A stretch of DNA of 64,000 nucleotides from Deltaproteobacteria bacterium (GTDB taxonomy: Bacteria > Myxococcota > UBA727 > VGSZ01), in contig JACOUT010000010.1 of NCBI GenBank assembly GCA_016177705.1, positions 334,949-398,948 of the forward strand, given 5' to 3'. The notes under the pieces were generated by a model. It had not been told where the DNA came from and did not search any database. It was given only the letters and a program-made list of their open reading frames with translations. This document shows, in pieces, positions 56,725 through 64,000 of this stretch (position 1 is the first letter of the stretch; every line of letters starts with the position of its first letter). The position numbers and the translations under genes are program-made.

Positions 56725-57206
56725 TATGGTGGGTCATATTGTTCTTCCTCGCGGGGATGGTGCTCATCCTTGCGGAATTTGTGTTGCCAGGCGCCGTGCT
56801 GGGCGTCATTGGCGGCGTGTTAATCCTGATCAGCACCGGCCTGGGCATTTACGCCTTCCCGGAGTGGACCGCCCTCCTCGTGGCGGGCGAGTTTGTGGGG
56901 GCATTCCTGTTCATTGTGATCGGCCTCTTCGTGGTGTCGAAAACCGGCTATGCGGGCGGGCTGGCCTTGCGCACCAGCCAACATGCGGAAGACGGCTATG
57001 TCAATGTGCCCAGCGACCGGTCCCTGATCGGCGCGACGGGCGTCGTGTACACGGCGTTGCGCCCGGCCGGCTCGGTGATCGTGAACAACGAACGCATCGA
57101 TGCCGTTTCCAACGGCCTCTTGATTCCCAAGGATTCCGCGGTGCGTGTCGTCGAGGTGCACGGGAACCGGGTGGTGGTGGAACCGCTCGAAGAAACGGTA
57201 AGCTGA
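56721..57206 (+). CDS. Short NfeD-family membrane protein
   Basis: A 161-residue protein with three to four membrane segments at the N-terminus (WWVILFFLAGMVLILAEFVL onwards) and a C-terminal OB-fold NfeD domain (GATGVVYTALRPAGSVIVNN, VVEVHGNRVVVEPL). This short NfeD lacks the protease part and in other genomes partners flotillin-like proteins in membrane microdomains. It sits third in the operon; a hairpin follows its stop before floA. Confidence 0.87.
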   Translation: MIWWVILFFLAGMVLILAEFVLPGAVLGVIGGVLILISTGLGIYAFPEWTALLVAGEFVGAFLFIVIGLFVVSKTGYAGGLALRTSQHAEDGYVNVPSDRSLIGATGVVYTALRPAGSVIVNNERIDAVSNGLLIPKDSAVRVVEVHGNRVVVEPLEETVS

Positions 57207-57227
57207 ATGCGTGTGAACCGGGTCCCA

Positions 57228-57253
57228 CCCTCAAGCAACGACGCTTAAGGGTG
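57228..57253 (+). terminator. Hairpin between NfeD and floA
   Basis: 10-bp stem with one mismatch (arms ACCCTCAAGC and GCTTAAGGGT, 6-base loop), 22 bp after the NfeD stop. It may partly terminate transcription before floA. Confidence 0.4.
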
Positions 57254-57262
57254 TTGCCCCAA

Positions 57263-57302
57263 AATGTCCGATCAGTCCGATCCGGCCGATCAGTCTGATA
57301 GA
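57263..57302. repeat. Degenerate CCGATC/AGTC repeats upstream of floA
   Basis: Alternating GTCCGATCAGTCCGATC-like units. The same units reappear at 58411-58500, both times in intergenic space of the second part of the window. Confidence 0.65.
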
Positions 57303-57358
57303 TTGTAAGAGTCAAATGAAGCCAACGCCATCGTGGCGCGTGAAAGGACGAACAACCT

Positions 57359-58384
57359 ATGCCTGCTGGTCTGGGCGGCGCAATCTTCGCCGTATTGCTG
57401 ATTGTCCTGGGGATAATCTTCCTGATCTTTGTGGTCGTGCTCATTTCGTTCTTCCGGCTGTGGCTGCGCGCGCTGCTCTCCGGCGCGAGCGTGGGTCTGC
57501 CGAGTCTCGTGGGCATGAGCCTGCGCAAGGTGAACCCAACCGTCATCGTGGACAGCCGGATCATGGCGGTCAAAGCCGGCATCAACCTCGGGACGAACGA
57601 ACTCGAAGCCCACTATCTTGCGGGTGGCAACGTCGTGCGCGTCGTGCAGGCGCTCATCGCGGCCAGCAAGGCCAACATCGAGCTGTCATTCCAACAAGCA
57701 ACGGCCATCGACCTCGCCGGGCGCGACGTACTCGACGCCGTGCAGACGTCGGTACGCCCGAAAGTGATCGACTGCCCCGACCCGAGCAAGGGCTCGAGCA
57801 CGGTGGCCGCGGTGGCGATGGACGGCATTCAACTCAAGGCGAAAGCCCGCGTGACGGTGCGGACCAACATCCGGCGGCTGGTCGGCGGCGCGACCGAAGA
57901 GACGATCATTGCGCGCGTGGGCGAAGGCATCGTAACGACCATTGGCTCTTCGCCAACGCACAAGAAAGTGCTCGAAAACCCGGACACGATCTCGAAGGTG
58001 GTGCTCGATCGCGGCCTCGACGCCGGGACCGCCTATGAAATCCTCTCGATCGACATTGCGGACGTGGACGTGGGCGAGAACATCGGCGCCTACCTGCAAA
58101 TCAAGCAGGCGGAAGCCGACAAGCAAATCGCCCAGGCGCGCGCGGAGGAACGACGGGCCATGGCCCGGGCGCGCGAAGCGGAGATGCAGGCGCAGGTCGT
58201 CGAGATGCGCGCCCGCCTGGTGGAAGCCGAAGCAGAGGTGCCGCGCGCCATTTCCGACGCTTTCCGCAGCGGCAACCTGGGTATCATGGACTACTACCGC
58301 ATGAAAAACGTCGTCGCCGACACGGACATGCGCGACTCTATCTCGCGCCTCGGCGAAGAGCGCAAAGAAGACAAACCGATTTGA
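57359..58384 (+). CDS. floA: Flotillin-like protein FloA
   Basis: The 341-residue protein matches FloA (YqfA) closely. It has an N-terminal membrane hairpin (LGGAIFAVLLIVLGIIFLIF), the SPFH domain, and typical blocks LAGGNVVRVVQALIAASKA, LDAVQTSVRPKVIDCP, RVTVRTNIRRLVGGATEETI and SIDIADVDVGENIGAYLQIK. A C-terminal Ala/Glu/Arg-rich coiled coil (KQIAQARAEERRAMARAREAEMQ) drives oligomerisation, and SDAFRSGNLGIMDYY is the usual ending. FloA scaffolds lipid-raft-like membrane microdomains; the neighbouring NfeD proteins are known partners. ATG 57359 follows a reasonable purine-rich stretch. Confidence 0.93.
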   Translation: MPAGLGGAIFAVLLIVLGIIFLIFVVVLISFFRLWLRALLSGASVGLPSLVGMSLRKVNPTVIVDSRIMAVKAGINLGTNELEAHYLAGGNVVRVVQALIAASKANIELSFQQATAIDLAGRDVLDAVQTSVRPKVIDCPDPSKGSSTVAAVAMDGIQLKAKARVTVRTNIRRLVGGATEETIIARVGEGIVTTIGSSPTHKKVLENPDTISKVVLDRGLDAGTAYEILSIDIADVDVGENIGAYLQIKQAEADKQIAQARAEERRAMARAREAEMQAQVVEMRARLVEAEAEVPRAISDAFRSGNLGIMDYYRMKNVVADTDMRDSISRLGEERKEDKPI

Positions 58385-58410
58385 GTTGCGAGTTGCGAGT
58401 TACGAGTTGC
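58383..58410. repeat. Four tandem GAGTTGC-type heptamers
   Basis: GAGTTGC, GAGTTGC, GAGTTAC, GAGTTGC in tandem, starting within the floA stop codon. Confidence 0.7.
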
Positions 58411-58500
58411 CCGTCCGATCGGTTCGATCCGACTGATCGGTCCGATGAGTATCGGACGCATGGGTCGGATCAGACCTATCAGATATCGGACTTATCGGAC
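58411..58500. repeat. Degenerate CCGATC(G/A)GTC-type repeats
   Basis: Multiple CCGATC, TCGGAC and TATCGGAC units with several local palindromes. Same family as 57263-57302. Confidence 0.65.
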
Positions 58501-58557
58501 GGTAGCAGGCAGCAGATCGGGTGAATCGAACGCTGCACTTGCCTATAGGATGTCGAC

Positions 58558-59346
58558 ATGGACACTGGTGAACTTCTTGGTTTCCTCTTTTTTTTGGCGA
58601 TAGCGGCCATTGGCTGGCTGCACAAGATCTCGGAGGAGCGCAAGGCCGAGGAACGGCGGAAGGGCCGCAAGACGACGCGCCCGGAAGATCTGCCCGAAGC
58701 CACGCGGCGCATGCTCTATGGCGACACGGGCGAGCCGCGCTCGTTCGAGCCGCCCGTGGCCAAACCACGCCAGGCTGGTCCACCCCTGGCCGCGCCGCGC
58801 ACCGCCGTGCCACGCACGGCGACGCCCCGGACCACCCCCCCGCCGCCCGCCACGCGGCCCGCACCGCCCATGCCGCCTCCCCCCTTGCGCCCCACAATGG
58901 CGCGCCCGCCCGCGGCCCAGGAACCCGAGCCTGTTTCCCTGGAGGAGCTTGCCGGGGAGGAAATAAGCCCGGCCGGTTGGGAGCATGAATTGCCGTGGGA
59001 AGACAGCGCCCCCGTGCGGCCCGTCCCGGCGCCCCGCCGCGCGCCGACGGCCCTCGAACAGCAGCAAGCGCACCTGCAACAGGCCTTGCGCCAGGCCCAG
59101 CTCCAGGCGGCGCGCCGCCGCCAACAGGCGGAAGCGGCTGCCCAGGCCGCGGGAGCGCCCGTCCCCCCGCAGCCAGCGCTCAAGCCGGCGCCCCGGCCAA
59201 AGGCCACCCCGGCACAGGCGCCTCCTTCCCCAATGAAAATAGAATTACTGCAGCTCTTCCAGGATCCGCGGCAAATTCGGCGCGGCATCATCTTCCAGGA
59301 GATCCTCGCCCCGCCGCGCGGTCTGCGACCCTACTCTGGTGCTTAG
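58558..59346 (+). CDS. Membrane-anchored proline-rich protein
   Basis: A 262-residue protein starting MDTGELLGFLFFLAIAAIGW (one membrane segment), with a basic cytoplasmic helix, a long Pro/Ala/Arg-rich middle (disordered), a Gln/Ala coiled-coil segment, and a conserved-looking C-terminus IRRGIIFQEILAPPRGLRPY. That ending is seen in small proteins encoded beside FloA in PVC-group and similar genomes, so it probably belongs to the same microdomain system; this is a recollection, not checked. It is the last gene of the cluster, 173 bp after floA with repeats between. Confidence 0.78.
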   Translation: MDTGELLGFLFFLAIAAIGWLHKISEERKAEERRKGRKTTRPEDLPEATRRMLYGDTGEPRSFEPPVAKPRQAGPPLAAPRTAVPRTATPRTTPPPPATRPAPPMPPPPLRPTMARPPAAQEPEPVSLEELAGEEISPAGWEHELPWEDSAPVRPVPAPRRAPTALEQQQAHLQQALRQAQLQAARRRQQAEAAAQAAGAPVPPQPALKPAPRPKATPAQAPPSPMKIELLQLFQDPRQIRRGIIFQEILAPPRGLRPYSGA

Positions 59347-59411
59347 TTATATCAACAATAAACTAATATAGAATAAATACACTGCTGTGACTAAGTGCGG
59401 CAGCTCACGAA

Positions 59412-59515
59412 GCCCCGGAGGGGCGTCCGCGAGTAGCCGGGGGTGGAGCGCAGCGGAACCCCCGGACCGCGGACGTCTCACCCTTGCGCGCCCTGAAGGG
59501 GCGCAGGCGACTCCG
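59412..59515. repeat. Widespread palindromic intergenic repeat (nested hairpins)
   Basis: Nested inverted repeats: CGTCCGCG (59424-59431) pairs with CGCGGACG (59468-59475), and inside it CCGGGGGT (59437-59444) with ACCCCCGG (59458-59465). Flanking GCCCC-GGAG-GGGC and GCGCCC-TGAAG-GGGCGC hairpins complete it. The same kind of element is scattered in many planctomycete, verrucomicrobial and related genomes. Confidence 0.75.
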
Positions 59516-59605
59516 CTTGTTCTTCCTTGGGGCTTCCGATTTCTAAGGCACAAACGGACCAAAGGGACGCTGACGCTCCAGAGATTCTCTGCCACGATAT
59601 CTGGA

Positions 59606-60241
59606 TCACTCAGGTGTTTCGGCGGAATCCCGTTGAGGGGTGGCCTCTTTCTTGGCGCTAGGGGCCTTTCGCTCCACGGGAGAACGCAATTCCCAGGGGT
59701 CCTCCTCCTCCTCCACGGCCGCCACCCTTGGCCGGCGCATCTCGAAGCGGTCCCCGCCTTCCGCAAGCATGTCCGAAGCATCGCGCGCCGTCTCCGGCGT
59801 CCTCGTGGCCTCATCCAGCATTTTGGGTGGGACGGCGCGTCCCGCATAGCCCTTCGTGGTGGGCGGCTGCGCGGGTTCAAGTACGGCTTGTGTTTCCACA
59901 TAGGGCGCGGGCGCAGGAGGCGGAGTGGGTATGACTGGGGTGGTGTAAATCTCGTCTGTGTCCGGATCCATTCGGTAGATCCACATTCGCGGCGCCGCTG
60001 CCTCCTCCTCCGCTTCTTTCCCGCGCGCGCCCCATTTCAGGGCCGTTGGCTGCCGCCGTTTTTCGCCGCCCCATTTCAAGGCGCGGCCCTCATTCCATTT
60101 CAGGACCCCCTTCTCGTTCCAACGCAACGCGCCGGGTTCACCCCACTCCGTGGCTTCGGCCGATACCAATGGAACGCTTCCGACAATAATCAAGGCGGCA
60201 ACGGCCAAAACCGCCCCGCCGGATGGTTTGCTCGAGTTCAT
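59606..60241 (-). CDS. Secreted protein with Trp-containing repeats
   Basis: A 211-residue protein with a signal peptide (SGGAVLAVAALIIVGSVPLV, cleavage near VSAEA). The mature N-terminus carries four short repeats ALRWNEKG, VLKWNEGR, ALKWGGEK and ALKWGARG, then a Glu/Ala/Pro-rich region (EEEAAAPRMWIYRMDPDTDE) and a highly charged, probably disordered C-terminus. No family recognised. ATG 60241 with GAGGTG seven bases upstream. The non-coding ~350 bp upstream contain its promoter (TTATAAGATAAC near 60360). Confidence 0.72.
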   Translation of the reverse strand: MNSSKPSGGAVLAVAALIIVGSVPLVSAEATEWGEPGALRWNEKGVLKWNEGRALKWGGEKRRQPTALKWGARGKEAEEEAAAPRMWIYRMDPDTDEIYTTPVIPTPPPAPAPYVETQAVLEPAQPPTTKGYAGRAVPPKMLDEATRTPETARDASDMLAEGGDRFEMRRPRVAAVEEEEDPWELRSPVERKAPSAKKEATPQRDSAETPE

Positions 60242-60280
60242 GCAACACCTCGCGTCCACGCATGTCCCTTTTCGGCGCAC

Positions 60281-60599
60281 ACGGCAGACGCGCCACGCGC
60301 GCCCCTCAGACGAGGCCGGGGGGAGGCCCCTGCGGCCCGGGCATTGGACGTGTGCTTCTTATAAGATAACATGGCATCCCGTCCACGATACTCCCGGGGA
60401 ATTCGATCATTTCTCGTTTTAGCGCCGCCGAACAGCGTGCGGTAACTTGACGCATCCATCTATGGAAGGGACGACGGCAATTGGGCGCGGATTGCGTTAG
60501 CATTTGTTTGGCTCCAGGTCGCATTGGTCCTCAGCTTTGCTAACGTTGGATGCCCATGCCCTCGATGACACAAGGCGCCTCCCGTTCGAGCAATCCGGC
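60281..60599. other. Intergenic region, promoter-bearing
   Basis: About 320 bp without a supportable gene; AT-rich patches (TTCTTATAAGATAAC; GCGTTAGCATTTGTTTG) look promoter-like for the reverse-strand gene at 59606-60241. Nothing else is seen. Confidence 0.45.
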
Positions 60600-61277
60600 C
60601 TAGGTCAGCCGCGGCACGTTGAAGCGCATGACGGTCGCCTGGTTCTGCACGTCATGGATGCGCAGGCCGCGATCCATGCCGTAGCGTGTCTTTTCCAATT
60701 GAATCTGCGCCGGATCAAGCACCAGATGCGTGATGCGGCGCGGTCCGTCGCCCGCGACAATCCGCAGTCCCAGGTGCTGCCCGTCGCGTTCGGCACAGAT
60801 TTGTTTGAGGCGCAGATTCTGCGCCACCATACGCGCTTCCGGTCCCGCATCATTGGTCGGGCGTGCATGCACATCGGTAAGGGTCACGCCTGCTTCACGT
60901 CTCTGCGCTACATCGCAGAATTCCACCAGCATCGTCCGGTCCCCAGTCGCATCCACGCGCACGCCCTTGTGTTCACCCGCACGATCGCAATGCAGATACA
61001 CGCCCACCACCGCGTCCAGGCTGTGGGCCGTGGACATGTCCGGGCCTACGCAGACGGTGCACCGGTCATGATCGAGGCCCTCCATCAGCAACGCCTCCAA
61101 CGGTTCCTCGTCGGCATACAGCGTCGACGCCGCATACGCCGTCAGCGGTTGCGTCTCCAGGAGACTCGTTTCCGTTTCCGCCACCGTCACCAGGGATCCG
61201 TGGTGTTGCTCCTCGAAGCGCCGGGCAAAATCACGCCATAACTCCTTCGGCACCGCTTGAAACTCGGGTGATCGCAT
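60600..61277 (-). CDS. Protein of unknown function
   Basis: A 225-residue protein starting MRSPEFQAVPKELWRDFARR; the opening ELWRDFARRFEEQHHGSLVT is like small DUF5335-type proteins that begin with an amphipathic helix and a strand. Later blocks include LHCDRAGEHKGVRVDATGDR, ARMVAQNLRLKQICAERDGQ and IQLEKTRYGMDRGLRIHDVQ. No signal peptide or membrane segment. Function unknown. A GTG directly before the ATG could also serve as start. Confidence 0.66.
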   Translation of the reverse strand: MRSPEFQAVPKELWRDFARRFEEQHHGSLVTVAETETSLLETQPLTAYAASTLYADEEPLEALLMEGLDHDRCTVCVGPDMSTAHSLDAVVGVYLHCDRAGEHKGVRVDATGDRTMLVEFCDVAQRREAGVTLTDVHARPTNDAGPEARMVAQNLRLKQICAERDGQHLGLRIVAGDGPRRITHLVLDPAQIQLEKTRYGMDRGLRIHDVQNQATVMRFNVPRLT

Positions 61278-61528
61278 CACGTCTCATGTCCTTCTCAAAC
61301 CATCTGTCCTGCCCGCGGCCGGTGTTTCCGGTCTGCTGTTCCAAATCTAACAGCGGTCAGCCCTTGCAACTATCAGGAAGCGCACTATTTGAGATACCGA
61401 TTTGCGGATTGCGGAAACTTAGGGGATTCCCCGGTAGGCCCAAAGCACCGGAAATTGACTGCTTGCCCCGCTCCGGGTATGGTGATGTGAGACGAGCACG
61501 GTTATCGGACCGCGGGAGAGGGGGTGCC

Positions 61529-63601
61529 ATGAGGGGATTGCACAACGCAGTGCAGTGGGCTTTAACGCTGGCCGCCGTGTCGGCGGCGGCGCTGCCACGG
61601 GGAACCAGTGAAGAACCCTTCGACTATTTCACGAATTCTTGGAGCGTCATTGGCCTGAAGGACTATGACCGCGGGACCCGCATTACGCCGGACAACAAGC
61701 TCATGATTGGGGCCTTGCCCGGCACGACTGAAGGAGAAGCAGACAAGGCGTCTGTTCAGGTCCGCTTCGGCAGGAATCTTGAACTGTTGTCCACAAAGCA
61801 GACCAAGAGGCTGCTCGAAGGGTGGTTGCCGATCGTACTTGTCACCGCCCAGGAAAATGGCCTCCGCTATGAATTCTCCTTCTGGGCGACGCCCCTTCCT
61901 TCTGTCAGCGATTGGCGCCGCGCCTTCGAGGGTCCGGGCGAAGGGGAAAACTTCTTGAACTGGATACTCGTGCGCGTGGCGAATACGGGCGACAAACCCG
62001 CCGAAGCAAGCGTTCGAGTCGAGGCGTGCGGGCCTTACGAAGCCTCAAGTCACCCCGTCCCCATGCTCGCCGCGCCAAGGGACTTCTCTTGGTCCGTTGA
62101 GCCAGACCATTCGGTCGAAGGTGCGCTTGCGATCCCTTGGGAGCCAGTCACGGGCACTGATTCTTCCGTGGAAGTTTCAAAGCTTTGGCTGCAGCGCACC
62201 GTGGACTACTGGCATGCACTCTTGGCTGACGCAACCTCGATCCGGGTGCCGTGCGAGAAAGCCGCGCAGGCCTACCTGGCGGCGCACGTCTGTCAGCTCA
62301 TCGCCAGCGATCACGGGGCATTGCACGGCGGCGAGGGGTTTTATGACGAGTTCTATATTCGCGATGGCGCTTATCAAGTGATGGAGTTGGAGGAAGCGGG
62401 CCTCGCAGAGGCGGCGCGCAATGCGATCAGTATTTATCTCGCGAGCCAGCGTGAGGATGGCCGCTTTGAGTCCCAGAAGGACCAGTTCGATGCCAACGGT
62501 CAGGCGCTGTGGGCGCTGTGGCAGTATTTCAAAATCACCGGCGACCGCCCATGGCTGGAACGCGCGTACCCGCAAATGCACCGGGCCGTGGACTGGATCG
62601 CGGAAGCCCGGAAGACCACGGAAGCCGACGCGTTCAAAGGGTTGCTGCCAAATGCCCCTGCGGATGGAGAATTCTTGTGGGACGGGAAGCACCACATTGT
62701 GGGGTACGACTTCTGGAACTTACGTGGAATCCTTTGCACCGCCGACGCCGCGCGCATTCTCGGAAAAACGCAGGACATGGAAAAGATGCAGGCGGCGTCA
62801 GAGGATTACCATGACGCCATCGACGCCGTTTGGCAGCGCACCGGGTTGCCGCATTTCCCGCCGAGTTGGGAAGCAGAGGGGACGCACTGGGGAAACACGG
62901 AAACACTCTGGCCCACCCCGCTGTTTCCGTTGGACGACGCGCGGATGACCGCGCTGATGGACGAAGTGCGCTCCCGGCATCTGGGCGGCTTCATCGAAGG
63001 CACGATCCAGTGGCAGGGCGGCAAAGTGACGGAGGCCATCCATCCCTATATGTCCGCCTACACGACGATGGCGTCTCTCGTGCGGGGCGAGCACGAGAAG
63101 GTGGTCGAGGAGTTCTACTGGTATCTCCTGCATTCTACGGCCACACACGGGTTCCCCGAGGGCATCTTCTACAAGCGCCGCTTCGCCTGGAGCAACACCA
63201 TTCCACACGTGACCGGCGCTTCCAACTACGCACTGCTGTTGCGGCACATGCTCCTCCACGAACAGGGGGATGATCTGCACCTGCTCAGCGCGGTCCCCGA
63301 TGGGTGGCTCGGTGAGGGCCAGGAAATAAGAGTGGAACGCGGACCCACCCACTTTGGCGCCATGGGCCTGACCGTGCGCGGCACGCCGGAGGGCGTGCAG
63401 GTGGACCTGGAGCCGCCGCTCCGTCAGGCACCCAAGCGGATTGTGCTCCACCTGCCGGAATCGCGCCCGCTGCTCAACGCGCTTGAAGGGGTGGAACTCG
63501 CTCCCCGCGAGGGCCAAACTGGACGCGTGGATTTTCCCAGTACCATTACACGGTACCATGGACAACACTCTGAGCATCCGGATACAAATAGTCGCGAGTG
63601 A
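61529..63601 (+). CDS. Six-hairpin glycosidase-like secreted protein
   Basis: A 690-residue protein with a signal peptide (WALTLAAVSAAALPRGTSEE), an N-terminal beta domain (~20-230, YEFSFWATPLPSVSDWRRAF) and an (alpha/alpha)6 barrel (~235-600) with typical helices and Trp/Asp-rich loops: GFYDEFYIRDGAYQVMELEE, ALWALWQYFKITGDRPWLER, HHIVGYDFWNLRGILCTADA and FAWSNTIPHVTGASNYALLL. A small C-terminal beta domain follows (LRQAPKRIVLHLPESRPLL). This layout fits GH families with a six-hairpin barrel, which hydrolyse glycosidic bonds; acidic candidates lie in RDG and SWEAEGTHWGNTET. Exact family and substrate unknown. Start ATG 61529 with GGGAGAGGGGG upstream. Confidence 0.82.
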   Translation: MRGLHNAVQWALTLAAVSAAALPRGTSEEPFDYFTNSWSVIGLKDYDRGTRITPDNKLMIGALPGTTEGEADKASVQVRFGRNLELLSTKQTKRLLEGWLPIVLVTAQENGLRYEFSFWATPLPSVSDWRRAFEGPGEGENFLNWILVRVANTGDKPAEASVRVEACGPYEASSHPVPMLAAPRDFSWSVEPDHSVEGALAIPWEPVTGTDSSVEVSKLWLQRTVDYWHALLADATSIRVPCEKAAQAYLAAHVCQLIASDHGALHGGEGFYDEFYIRDGAYQVMELEEAGLAEAARNAISIYLASQREDGRFESQKDQFDANGQALWALWQYFKITGDRPWLERAYPQMHRAVDWIAEARKTTEADAFKGLLPNAPADGEFLWDGKHHIVGYDFWNLRGILCTADAARILGKTQDMEKMQAASEDYHDAIDAVWQRTGLPHFPPSWEAEGTHWGNTETLWPTPLFPLDDARMTALMDEVRSRHLGGFIEGTIQWQGGKVTEAIHPYMSAYTTMASLVRGEHEKVVEEFYWYLLHSTATHGFPEGIFYKRRFAWSNTIPHVTGASNYALLLRHMLLHEQGDDLHLLSAVPDGWLGEGQEIRVERGPTHFGAMGLTVRGTPEGVQVDLEPPLRQAPKRIVLHLPESRPLLNALEGVELAPREGQTGRVDFPSTITRYHGQHSEHPDTNSRE

Positions 63602-63641
63602 TTCTGACGGCCTGTTTTTTGCCGGAGAAGTTGTGTGTTGG

Positions 63642-63746
63642 CTAATAGTCGTAACGCCAATCTTTCACCTTCCCGTCGCCATCAAAATACACATATAAGA
63701 TGGGCCAAGCGTAGTCACTCATGCGAAGCAACTTAGCGCCCTGCAT
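63642..63746 (-). pseudogene. C-terminal remnant of a small protein
   Basis: The reverse strand reads RMSDYAWPILYVYFDGDGKV and then KDWRYDY before a stop, a typical C-terminal ending of small lipoproteins of the SmpA/OmlA-like kind. Upstream the frame is closed by a stop at about 63764, so what is left is either the tail of a gene frameshifted by a sequence error or a broken gene. AT-rich codons match the second part of the window. Confidence 0.35.
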
Positions 63747-64000
63747 CTGGACTGCGTATTCTCAAGGCTCCACGTCGCCGTTTCTGCAATGCCTGTATCT
63801 ATTGGGTCTGGCAAGGATCCGCTCCAGAGGAATGCGGCAACCGCCCGTGGAGGGAAACTCGGCAAAGCACTTATTTGCAGCATGTTACGCTTAACTTAGC
63901 GCCATTCGGTAGCGTCCCTAGTTTCCCCCTAGTTTCCCCATCAGAGAGTTTAACCCTGTTTAACCTCAGTTTTGATCCTGGACTTCTTGGGAGGGCCCGT
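63747..64000. other. Right edge, no supported gene
   Basis: Relatively AT-rich sequence with a tandem 11-mer (CTAGTTTCCCC twice, 63918-63939). No gene is supported here. Confidence 0.4.

Noticed and set aside
59387..60364. Plus-strand 325-codon frame covering the palindromic repeat and beyond
   Set aside because: It translates the non-coding repeat and the antisense of the Trp-repeat gene, which has a signal peptide and a ribosome site on the other strand.
60504..61241. Plus-strand 245-codon frame opposite the uncharacterised gene
   Set aside because: His/Arg-rich shadow lacking start context; the minus-strand frame has a sensible amphipathic N-terminus.
54265..64000. Second part as a horizontally acquired island in the first genome
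   Set aside because: No integrase, tRNA or attachment repeat lies at the boundary, housekeeping-type membrane genes follow, and the breakpoint falls in a repeat common to both genome types; a misjoin explains it more simply, though read data are needed to be sure.

Overview
This window looks like a metagenome-derived contig made of two unlike parts. Positions 1 to about 54,210 are very GC-rich (roughly 70% by eye), use G/C at almost every third codon position, and carry genes typical of Myxococcota or related deltaproteobacterial lineages: Ser/Thr kinase and PP2C signalling proteins, many lipoproteins, a Myxococcus-type cysteine-rich repeat (DUF4215), a DUF2330 protein, RCC1 repeats, and long Gly-Glu spacers after lipoprotein signal peptides. 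From about 54,265 to the end the GC content drops, codon use changes, AT-rich intergenic stretches appear, and the content becomes an NfeD/FloA membrane operon, short CCGATC-type intergenic repeats and a widespread palindromic repeat. This resembles Hydrogenedentota, Planctomycetota or related bacteria. The change falls exactly in a Gly-Glu repeat (54,211-54,264), a sequence both kinds of genome use, so I read it as a probable assembly misjoin and not one genome.

Layout of the first part. 1-8.7 kb: a TPR protein running off the left edge, a secreted protein, an O-antigen-ligase-like membrane protein, a pseudokinase-PP2C phosphatase and lgt. 8.7-13 kb: lipoproteins with Gly-Glu tracts, an RCC1-repeat protein and an M14 carboxypeptidase. 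13-22 kb: a small protein, a GT2 glycosyltransferase, recQ, a VapBC-like toxin-antitoxin pair, a HEAT-like protein bounded by direct repeats, a DUF5009-type acyltransferase with a START-like partner, and a crotonase. 22-30.4 kb: a type II secretion/pilus ATPase N-domain protein, a DUF2330 protein, a beta-helix lipoprotein, a DUF535 protein, a GT61 glycosyltransferase and an SGNH lipoprotein. 30.4-45.6 kb: a Ser/Thr kinase, a metallopeptidase lipoprotein, two uncharacterised secreted proteins, dnaE, a Sel1-like lipoprotein, an AT3-SGNH acyltransferase and a hybrid histidine kinase. 45.8-54.2 kb: a co-directional run of TolB-like protein, Gly-Glu lipoprotein and radical SAM enzyme (coupled by 1-4 base overlaps), then an SPL-like radical SAM enzyme and a caspase-like peptidase. 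A membrane protein and the lipoprotein into which the junction falls complete this part.

Second part. An operon of long NfeD protease, small protein, short NfeD, FloA and a proline-rich membrane protein (54.7-59.3 kb) is followed by a secreted protein with tryptophan repeats, an uncharacterised protein, a six-hairpin glycosidase-like protein and the tail of a broken or partial gene near the right edge.

The first part has a strong cell-envelope theme: lipoprotein maturation (Lgt), surface lipoproteins, glycan synthesis and modification, and phospho-signalling. The most notable points are the junction at 54.2 kb, the co-directional double radical SAM/caspase cluster with a non-standard CX6CX2C motif, the direct-repeat-bounded cassette at 17.5-19.7 kb, and the family of length-variable Gly-Glu spacers.
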